Source: Firmicutes bacterium UBA2598 (lineage in GTDB: Bacteria; Bacillota; PH28-bin88). From it: a DNA stretch of 23,196 nt. Location: positions 74,961-98,156 of the forward strand of contig DDKM01000060.1 in the NCBI GenBank assembly GCA_002339345.1, written 5' to 3'. Below the pieces are notes generated by a model. The model saw nothing but the letters and a program-made list of their open reading frames with translations. It was not told the DNA's origin and searched no databases. Of this stretch, positions 15,701-21,575 are shown one piece after another. Numbering within the stretch: position 1 is the stretch's first letter; every line of letters starts with the position of its first letter. The position numbers and the translations under genes were made by a program.

Positions 15701-17078
15701 CGGCTGCACCCCCCTTGCCGGAAAACATGGAAGCGTCCCCGGCTTTTGTGGTTAACTTCCCGTTTTCCATTAGACCCATCCACTCCAGCCACTTCTCAAA
15801 GGCAGGCAAGGGACGGAGGCCCATTAGCTGCCGCAGGCTGGCTACATCGTGGAAACTGGTACACTGGTAATTCAGCATTACGTCATCACCCATGGGAATG
15901 CCCATAAAATAGTTGACACCGGCAGCGGTCAAAAGGATTGCCAGGTTTTCTATATCATTTTGATCGGCTTTCATATGGTTGGTGTAACAGGCATCAACAC
16001 CCATGGGTATGCCGGTGAGCTTGCCCATGAAGTGATCTTCCAGGCCGGCCCGGAGCACTTGTTTGGCGTCATACAGATATTCCGGACCGATGAAACCAAC
16101 TACGGTGTTGACCAGGAAAGGTTCAAACTGCCTGGCCAGACCGTAGCAGCGGGCCTCCAAGGTTACCTGGTCTACACCATGGTGAGCGTCGGACGACAAT
16201 TCCGAACCCTGTCCCGTTTCAAAATACATCACATTGGGACCGGTGGCTCGCCCGTATTTTAAAGCCACCTCCCGCGCTTCCCTTAACATGGCGATATTGA
16301 TGCCAAAGGCATCATTCCCTGCCTGGGTGCCAGCCAGACTCTGAAAAATGACATCGGCCGGAGCTCCCTTTTCTATGGCTTTCATTTGCGTGGTCACGTG
16401 GGAAAGGACACATACCTGGGTGGGTACCTGCCACTTCTGGATAAAGTTGTAAATACATTCCATGGACCTGGTAGTGCTCTCCACCGAATCCTCCACCGGG
16501 TTCAAGCCGATAATGGCATCTCCCACCCCGTAGGACAGTCCCTCTCTGATGGAACTCAAGATGCCGTCCGGACTATCGGTGGGATGATTGGGCTGCAGCC
16601 GCGCGGCCAGGCAACCGGGTAAGCCGATAGTGGTGTTGCAGTGGGCAGTCACTTTAATTTTCTTGGCCCCATAAACCAGATCCATGTTGGACATCAACTT
16701 GGCTACCGCCGCTATCATCTCGCTGGTCAGACCGCGGCTGATGCGACGGATTAGTTGGCTATCGGTATGGTCAGCCAGAATAAACTCCCGGAGTTTGGCT
16801 ACCGTCCAACCCTTAATTTCACTGTATATTGAGCGGTTAAGATTGTCGTAAATAACTCTGGTAACCTCGTCCTGTTCATAGGGTACCGCCGGGTTGTTGT
16901 ACAGGTCTTCCAAGGTAAGCTCGCTCAAGACAATTTTGGCGGCCACCCGCTCGGCGGCAGAAGCGGCGGCGATGCCGGCCAAGATATCGCCGGATTTTTC
17001 CTCATTGGCCTTGGCCAGAACTTCCCGCACACTTCCAAATGAGAAAACCTGGCCAAACAGCTTTGTTTTTAGTTTCAT
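15690..17078 (-). CDS. eutB: Ethanolamine ammonia-lyase large subunit
   Basis: The catalytic TIM-barrel subunit of the adenosylcobalamin enzyme, 462 residues, near the family length. Recognisable segments are KANEEKSGDILAGIAAASAA near the N-terminus, VAKLMSNMDLVYGAKKI, NTTIGLPGCLAARLQPNHP, GLSYGVGDAIIGLNPVEDS, FQSLAGTQAGNDAFGINIAM, YFETGQGSELSSDAHHGVDQ, GFIGPEYLYDAKQVLRAGLE and IPMGVDACYTNHMKADQNDI. The ATG has GGGGAGGGAT upstream. It is separated from the permease gene by about 95 bases that contain a strong hairpin, and EutC follows with overlap. Confidence 0.97.
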   Translation of the reverse strand: MKLKTKLFGQVFSFGSVREVLAKANEEKSGDILAGIAAASAAERVAAKIVLSELTLEDLYNNPAVPYEQDEVTRVIYDNLNRSIYSEIKGWTVAKLREFILADHTDSQLIRRISRGLTSEMIAAVAKLMSNMDLVYGAKKIKVTAHCNTTIGLPGCLAARLQPNHPTDSPDGILSSIREGLSYGVGDAIIGLNPVEDSVESTTRSMECIYNFIQKWQVPTQVCVLSHVTTQMKAIEKGAPADVIFQSLAGTQAGNDAFGINIAMLREAREVALKYGRATGPNVMYFETGQGSELSSDAHHGVDQVTLEARCYGLARQFEPFLVNTVVGFIGPEYLYDAKQVLRAGLEDHFMGKLTGIPMGVDACYTNHMKADQNDIENLAILLTAAGVNYFMGIPMGDDVMLNYQCTSFHDVASLRQLMGLRPLPAFEKWLEWMGLMENGKLTTKAGDASMFSGKGGAAGAR

Positions 17079-17126
17079 GTTGAGTGGTTATCCCTCCCCT
17101 GCCCCATGGCCCAAATATGGGGAACC

Positions 17127-17162
17127 TGGGCGTGCCGGCCGCTCCTATGGACGGCACGCCCA
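17127..17162 (-). other. Strong hairpin between permease and eutB
   Basis: TGGGCGTGCCG (17127-17137) and CGGCACGCCCA (17152-17162) form an eleven-base-pair, GC-rich perfect stem with a 14-base loop. No U-tract follows in the direction of transcription, so it is not an ordinary terminator. Possible roles are mRNA end protection after processing, or tuning eutB expression relative to the permease. Confidence 0.7.
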
Positions 17163-17173
17163 AACATCCGGTG

Positions 17174-18607
17174 TTAACGCAGTTCCTCCTGAGCTTTGGC
17201 CAACAGGGCAAATTCTTCTTCCGGCGCCTTGGCCACCAGGTGATGCCTACTGTAAAGCCAGAAATAGATTACGAAAATGGCATAGGCCAGGGCGGTCCAC
17301 AAGATAACCTTGGGTGCATAGAAAAAGCCTGCAAATAGGGCAATTACCGACAGAATAAGGGCCAGATATGTTGTGATGGGATAGCCGGGAACTTTGTAAG
17401 GCCTGGGCAGATTGGGAAAGTTCTTGCGTAGTACGATGGCCGAGAGCATCATCATGATATAGGAAATGACAGCGCCGAAAACGGCTATCTGGATCAAGAT
17501 ATCCCCATTGCCGATAATGGCCCCGATGATGCCAATGATCCCTCCCACCAGAATGGCCACATGGGGGGTATGGAAGCGTGGGTGAACATTGGATAAAAAT
17601 CTGGGCAGGTAACCAGCCCGGGAAAGGGCGAAAATGGCCCGGCCATACCCAAAAATGATGCCGTTAAAACTGGCCACCAGGCCGAAGAGGCCAATGAGCA
17701 CCAGGGCGGTAACCGACCAGTGGGCCTGACCGAGGGCAGAGGCCAGGGCTTCGGGCAGCGGACTGTCGGAAGCGCCCATGGCTCCAGCGCCGCCTGCACC
17801 TGCTACCAGGAAAAGCACCAAGAAGGCAGTGATCACGAGGGTGGTAATGGAGGAAATGATTCCTTTGGGCATATCCTTGGAGGGATCATTGCATTCTTCG
17901 GAAACCAGGGGCAGGCCTTCAATGGCCAGGAACAGCCAAATGGCATAGGGAATGGCTGCCCAGATACCCAGGAGGCCAAAGGGGAAAATTTCGGTATTAC
18001 CGGCTGTGGGAACGATATCTGTCAGCTTGCTGAAGTCAAAGTGGGGAATGGTCAGGACGGCGAAGAGGGCCAGACCGATTACAGCCACCACGGTGACGCC
18101 AAGCTCAAAGGCCAGGGTGGTCTTGGCGCCGAAAACGTTCATTCCCAGGAAAATGGCGTATACTCCTAAAACCAGCAACCACTTTGGCAAATCCGGGTAG
18201 AGAACGTTAATATATCCGGCAATACCGTTGGCAATGACCGCCGGCGCCAGAACATATTCCAGTACCACCCCGATACCCGCCAGGTACCCGCCCCAGGGCC
18301 CCATGGACTTCCGGGCAAAGGCATAAGCCCCTCCAGAGAAGGGGATGGCGGTGCTCAACTCGGAAATAGTCAAACACATGGTGGTGTACATGACGGCCAT
18401 CAGGATGGTAGCGGCAAACAAGCCCCAGAAGCCGCCCACCCCCAGGCCAAAGTTCCACCCGAAATAGTCGCCGGAAATAACGTAGCCTACTCCCAGTCCC
18501 CACAATAGCAAAGGCCCGGCAAATCTTGTGAGCCGCCTCTCTTCAATAAAAGCAGCTTCCGAATCAAGCGTTGCCGATGGCTTAGGGTTAACGACCTTGG
18601 ATTCCAT
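17174..18607 (-). CDS. Ethanolamine permease, APC superfamily
   Basis: A 477-residue amino acid-polyamine-organocation transporter with about twelve hydrophobic segments. The stretch GWNFGLGVGGFWGLFAATIL, then TISELSTAIPFSGGAYAFAR and KSMGPWGGYLAGIGVVLEYV, matches the ethanolamine permease (Eat) subgroup, with EGLPLVSEECNDPSKDMPKG and GIIFGYGRAIFALSRAGYLP in the centre. It takes the place of the unrelated EutH transporter in this operon. An upstream ATG at 18667 would add 20 residues, but the ATG at 18607 has GGGAGGTAGG at proper distance and gives the normal N-terminus (MESKVVNPK). It is preceded by an intrinsic terminator with an ANTAR-type hairpin, so its expression, and that of the genes after it, probably depends on antitermination. 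Confidence 0.93.
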   Translation of the reverse strand: MESKVVNPKPSATLDSEAAFIEERRLTRFAGPLLLWGLGVGYVISGDYFGWNFGLGVGGFWGLFAATILMAVMYTTMCLTISELSTAIPFSGGAYAFARKSMGPWGGYLAGIGVVLEYVLAPAVIANGIAGYINVLYPDLPKWLLVLGVYAIFLGMNVFGAKTTLAFELGVTVVAVIGLALFAVLTIPHFDFSKLTDIVPTAGNTEIFPFGLLGIWAAIPYAIWLFLAIEGLPLVSEECNDPSKDMPKGIISSITTLVITAFLVLFLVAGAGGAGAMGASDSPLPEALASALGQAHWSVTALVLIGLFGLVASFNGIIFGYGRAIFALSRAGYLPRFLSNVHPRFHTPHVAILVGGIIGIIGAIIGNGDILIQIAVFGAVISYIMMMLSAIVLRKNFPNLPRPYKVPGYPITTYLALILSVIALFAGFFYAPKVILWTALAYAIFVIYFWLYSRHHLVAKAPEEEFALLAKAQEELR

Positions 18608-18703
18608 ACTTCCTACCTCCCTCTTTACTCTGTAAATTAACTTTTCCCATGCATGCAGCCATGCCAATCAACTGGTTATTCCACAACACTCCCTTCTGGA
18701 AAC

Positions 18704-18747
18704 AAAAACGGTCCAAGGGCCAAGAAATTCTTTGGCCTTAGGACCGC
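18704..18747 (-). terminator. Intrinsic terminator in the permease leader
   Basis: On the minus strand GCGGTCC with AAGGCCAA pairs with TTGGCC, CTT and GGACCG, giving a long stem interrupted by small bulges, followed by TTTTTG. It lies between the stop of the short response regulator and the permease start. Left alone it would stop transcription before the permease and the eut operon; the overlapping hairpin at 18739-18756 can block it. Confidence 0.85.
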
Positions 18748-18797
18748 ATTGTCCTACATATGCTTTTGTGGATTTATATTTATCGCCACAGTCGGCG
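18739..18797 (-). promoter_or_regulatory. ANTAR (EutV) antiterminator site before the permease
   Basis: The 3' hairpin (P2, 18739-18756) is TAGGAC - AATGCG - GTCCTA: a perfect six-base-pair stem with a hexaloop that has A at position 1 and G at position 4, the rule for ANTAR-protein recognition. Its 3' arm contains GTCC, which is also the base of the terminator stem, so the two structures exclude each other. A candidate 5' hairpin (P1, 18784-18797) is CGCC - GACTGT - GGCG, with a six-base loop that misses the A1/G4 rule by one position. P1 begins eight bases into the region after the regulator stop codon. P2 is convincing, P1 uncertain. Confidence 0.8.
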
Positions 18798-18802
18798 CGG
18801 GG

Positions 18803-19264
18803 TCATGGATTTTTACCCTTTTCTGACTGGATGTCCTGATTTAGGGATTCTTTTAACTCCACTTTCTTTTGTTTTAGGGCTAGAAGGTCCTGGTAGCGAG
18901 CCCAGGCAATGCGTAACACCGGCTGCAGTTCCTTTTCCGTTACCGGCTTGGTGAGATATCCCATCACTCCGGCATCCATTGCCCGCTTTACTAACTCTCG
19001 CTCACTGTAGGCTGTCAGCATCACCACCGCGCACAAGTGTTGACCGGTGATAAGTTTGGCGGCCTTGATGCCATCCACCTTCCCCATTTTGACATCCAAA
19101 ATTGCCAGATCCGGACGCAGTTGTTGTACTAAATCCAGAGCCATGGCCCCGTTTCTGGCTTCCCCAACCACCATATGTCCCAGTTCTGTCAGCATCTCCT
19201 TCAGATCCATGCGGGTTAGGCACTCGTCGTCCGCCACCACTATCCGCAGTGATTTCACCTTCAC
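18803..19264 (-). CDS. Receiver-only response regulator lacking ANTAR domain
   Basis: The 153-residue protein has a complete receiver domain: acidic pair Asp12/Asp13 in VVADDECLTRMD, phospho-acceptor Asp57 in LAILDVKMG, threonine in VVMLTAYSE and lysine in GYLTKPV. The helix that normally leads into an ANTAR domain begins (LLALKQKKVELKESLNQD), but the protein then ends with EKGKNP. No ANTAR coding sequence is found in any frame before the terminator, so this is a shortened form rather than a simple frameshift. The GTG start at 19264 falls just after the expected kinase end, beside a run of six G. It may act as a phosphate sink or competitor for the ANTAR regulator upstream, which is an inference. 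Confidence 0.88.
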   Translation of the reverse strand: MKVKSLRIVVADDECLTRMDLKEMLTELGHMVVGEARNGAMALDLVQQLRPDLAILDVKMGKVDGIKAAKLITGQHLCAVVMLTAYSERELVKRAMDAGVMGYLTKPVTEKELQPVLRIAWARYQDLLALKQKKVELKESLNQDIQSEKGKNP

Positions 19265-20726
19265 CGACCCCCCATTTCGGGAAATCTATCTCCACCACGG
19301 CGCCATTTCGGTTGTACATGGTGATATTGCCTCCGAGACTTTCCGCAACCAGAACATGGGTAATCTGCAAGCCCAGGTTAGCATTGGCCTCCAGGGTAAA
19401 CCCTGGAGGAAACCCTCTGCCATTGTCCCGAATCAGAATTTTGACCCTCTCCTCCCCGTTTTCCACCACCACCGATATTTTACCTGGACTATCGCTGGGA
19501 AAGGCGTACTTTAGGGAATTCTGGATTATTTCATTTACCACTATGGCTGTGGGAGTTGCCTGGTCGGAGGATATGTATACGGCATCACCATCTACCTCAA
19601 TCTCTACCGGTTGTTCGGGCAGTAACATATTTTCTTTCAATATCTGACCAATGCGGTATATACATTCCCGCAATTCGATAACCTCAAGGGTATCGCGGGA
19701 AAGCATCTCATATACCTGAGCAATACAACGGATCCTGTTGATACTCTCCTGGAAGGCCATCCTGGTGTCCTGGGATTGTTCCCTGCGCATTTGCAGGCGC
19801 ATCAGGCTGGCAATGGTCTGTAAGTTATTTTTTACCCTGTGGTGGATCTCCCGGATTACCGCCGATTTGGCGATCAGCTGCCGTTCTTTCTTGCGGAGAT
19901 CGGTGATATCGCGCAAGAGATAAATGGTCCCGCGCACTTCCGCGTTATCCAATATTGGCAATGACCTTAATAAGATCGTGTGTCCCTGAACCTGGATCTC
20001 TTCTAAATCGGAATCGCTGTTAAACACCGACCTTAGTTCCCGGGAACTACTGGTTAAATGGTCTACCGTCAACCCTACCGGCTCGATACCGTTATTCAAA
20101 CTCCGCAATAACTCCTGGGCAACGGTATTGGCAAAGGCGATCTTTCCTTTGGAATCGACGATAAACAGGGCATCGTGGATAAGGGTGGGTAATACCTCAC
20201 TCACGCTGGCCATATTCAACAGGGTATCGGTCAGTTTCTGGGTTGTCCGGGAAAGAAATTCAACGGTCCGTTCCTGACGCACCTGGAAAGAATTATCCCT
20301 TTCCATAATCAACACTGCAACCAGGTAATTCGTTGAATTGTTAATCGGAATGACCGTCTGACAAATGGGTACTCCTTCCTGGCTGATGCCCTGTACGTTA
20401 ATGGTGGGTACACCGGAGGCAAAGGTTTGAAACACCGCTGGCTCATTGTGTCGATAGGCATACTCTCCAACTACACTCCCTTTGTACAAGGAGGGAGCAG
20501 TGGCAGGTTTGGCTTCCGCCACCACAACCGCAGCTTCAGAATCCTTTGTAAGGACATCGATAAATACATCTGCTCCGGCCAGATCGGCAAAGTACTGCAG
20601 GTTGGCCAACAGGCCGTTCAAAATAACAATGTCCTCTGCTGTAAGATTACTCTTTTCCCTGCAGAGATAGGTCAATCGCTGCTCAGGGGTTGTTATGCCC
20701 ATGCCCTCACCCGCTTTGGTGCTCAA
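19002..20726 (-). CDS. eutW: Sensor histidine kinase, EutW type (HisKA_2), 3' end frameshifted?
   Basis: Domain order: an N-terminal GAF-like sensor (about residues 15-145, H_kinase_N type), a PAS domain (about 178-280), the HisKA_2 phospho-acceptor helix with His295/His296 in REIHHRVKNNLQTIASLMRL, and a HATPase domain (NEIIQNSLKYAF, then DNGRGFPPGF and ANLGLQITHVL). This is the EutW/PdtaS type that phosphorylates ANTAR regulators. The natural end should be near IDFPKWG. The frame instead continues 85 residues in low-complexity sequence overlapping the next gene out of frame. One more G in the six-G run at 19268-19273 would give FPKWGGR and a stop overlapping the GTG start of that gene. The start is TTG 20726; ATG 20702 is an alternative. 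Confidence 0.85.
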   Translation of the reverse strand: MSTKAGEGMGITTPEQRLTYLCREKSNLTAEDIVILNGLLANLQYFADLAGADVFIDVLTKDSEAAVVVAEAKPATAPSLYKGSVVGEYAYRHNEPAVFQTFASGVPTINVQGISQEGVPICQTVIPINNSTNYLVAVLIMERDNSFQVRQERTVEFLSRTTQKLTDTLLNMASVSEVLPTLIHDALFIVDSKGKIAFANTVAQELLRSLNNGIEPVGLTVDHLTSSSRELRSVFNSDSDLEEIQVQGHTILLRSLPILDNAEVRGTIYLLRDITDLRKKERQLIAKSAVIREIHHRVKNNLQTIASLMRLQMRREQSQDTRMAFQESINRIRCIAQVYEMLSRDTLEVIELRECIYRIGQILKENMLLPEQPVEIEVDGDAVYISSDQATPTAIVVNEIIQNSLKYAFPSDSPGKISVVVENGEERVKILIRDNGRGFPPGFTLEANANLGLQITHVLVAESLGGNITMYNRNGAVVEIDFPKWGVGEGEITADSGGGRRVPNPHGSEGDADRTGTYGGWGSQKRGHGSGFSTTTASGSGNFGCQNGEGGWHQGRQTYHRSTLVRGGDADSLQ

Positions 20727-20747
20727 AACTACATGAAATTACTCCCT

Positions 20748-20795
20748 AAAAAGTAAATAGAAGCCACAGATCTGAATTACTCAAACAAGGCTTCT
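20748..20795 (-). terminator. Intrinsic terminator in the kinase leader
   Basis: On the minus strand AGAAGCC (20795-20789) pairs perfectly with GGCTTCT (20765-20759) over a 23-base loop, followed by ATTTACTTTTT. The ribosome site AGGGAGT comes directly after it. The loop is long, but the stem is perfect and the arm overlaps the ANTAR-type hairpin. Confidence 0.65.
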
Positions 20796-20802
20796 TTGCC
20801 TT
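20787..20802 (-). promoter_or_regulatory. ANTAR (EutV) antiterminator hairpin before the kinase
   Basis: On the minus strand AAGGC - AAAGAA - GCCTT gives a five-base-pair stem with a hexaloop having A at position 1 and G at position 4. Loop and 3' arm together contain AGAAGCC, the 5' arm of the downstream terminator, so forming this hairpin prevents termination. Upstream, several competing hairpins can form around GGGGCAGTTGCCGG and AGGGTTTGGCACCCT, but none has an A1/G4 hexaloop, so the first hairpin of the usual pair is not identified. Confidence 0.65.
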
Positions 20803-20882
20803 AACGGGCATACCGGCAACTGCCCCACCCGTCGTATGCTATTTTTAGGGTGCCAAACCCTGATAACCGTTTCTACATCATA

Positions 20883-20911
20883 ATTGTAAAATAAATAGAG
20901 AAATTTTTAAA
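20883..20911 (-). promoter_or_regulatory. Possible sigma-A promoter for the kinase transcript
   Basis: TTTAAA (20906-20911) and TACAAT (20883-20888) are 17 bases apart on the minus strand, within an AT-rich block following the ANTAR regulator gene. A start near 20876 would give a leader of about 150 bases holding the antiterminator and terminator. In AT-rich DNA such matches arise by chance. Confidence 0.35.
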
Positions 20912-20956
20912 GTATGTCCAAGAAAATATTCAGATTTTTTTGCAGACAGTTTGTCC

Positions 20957-21514
20957 TCACCCTCGCAGGATATCCTTAGCCACATCACTCATTTTGCGTT
21001 GCTGGTCCATACTCCATTTGCGTATGAGCTTAAAGGCTTCCTCCTCGCTGTAACCGGCGTGTTGTTGTAAGAACATCTTGGCCAGGCTGATCACTTGTCT
21101 ATCCACAATGGCTTCCTGGAGAACCTTAACATCGGCATTTAGTTTTTGTACTTCCAAAAACCTTTGACGGGCCACCTGGATCACTGGACTTAGCTTATCC
21201 CGATCGATGGGTTTTATCAAATAGCCAAAAGCGCCGCTGTTAGTCGCCACCTGCACAGTTTCCCCATCACAGTATGAGGTCAGCAACACTACCGGTGCAA
21301 GGCGTTGTTGGGTTATTTGCATGGTAGCTTCCAATCCGTTGGTCCCAGGCATATTAATATCCATTAACACCAGGTCCGGCCGGAATTGACGGGTATAGGC
21401 GACGGCTGCAGCCCCATCGCGACATTCGGCTACCACCTGGTGTCCCAGTTCTTCCAATAGCCCTCGGACATCCATACGAATAATGGGTTCGTCCTCTGCC
21501 AATATTACCCTCAA
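20957..21514 (-). CDS. eutV: ANTAR-domain response regulator (EutV-like antiterminator)
   Basis: The 185-residue protein has a receiver domain (acidic residues Glu7/Asp8 in ILAEDEP, Asp52 in LVLMDINMPG, lysine in GYLIKPID). A coiled-coil helix (VQKLNADVKVLQEAIVDRQV) leads to an ANTAR RNA-binding domain at about residues 130-182: SLAKMFLQQHAGYSEEEAF, then KLIRKWSMDQQRKMSDVAKD. When phosphorylated, EutV dimers bind paired hexaloop hairpins in mRNA leaders and prevent termination. Two leaders of that kind are present downstream. Its start is TTG 21514 with AGAGGTGA seven bases upstream. It precedes the kinase gene by about 230 bases, with the kinase leader in between. Confidence 0.92.
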   Translation of the reverse strand: MRVILAEDEPIIRMDVRGLLEELGHQVVAECRDGAAAVAYTRQFRPDLVLMDINMPGTNGLEATMQITQQRLAPVVLLTSYCDGETVQVATNSGAFGYLIKPIDRDKLSPVIQVARQRFLEVQKLNADVKVLQEAIVDRQVISLAKMFLQQHAGYSEEEAFKLIRKWSMDQQRKMSDVAKDILRG

Positions 21515-21575
21515 ATACTATCACCTCTTAATAATTATATTGCACTGATTTAATACAGGCTTTTTATTTTAGATA

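Noticed and set aside
17079..17173. ANTAR site before eutB
   Set aside because: AUAGGA in the loop region has A1/G4 but is not closed by a pairing stem, and no terminator overlaps it.
19002..19261. C-terminal 85 residues of the kinase as a genuine domain
   Set aside because: Gly/Arg-rich sequence that is simply the receiver gene read in another frame; best explained by a miscounted or mutated G run.
20844..20866. AGGGT-TTGGC-ACCCT hairpin as a terminator or first ANTAR hairpin
   Set aside because: The loop is five bases and lacks A1/G4, and in the transcribed direction the stem is followed by A residues, not U.
21534..21539. TATAAT as a promoter for the ANTAR regulator
   Set aside because: A perfect -10 word, but no -35 at proper distance, and the implied start would cut into the ribosome site.
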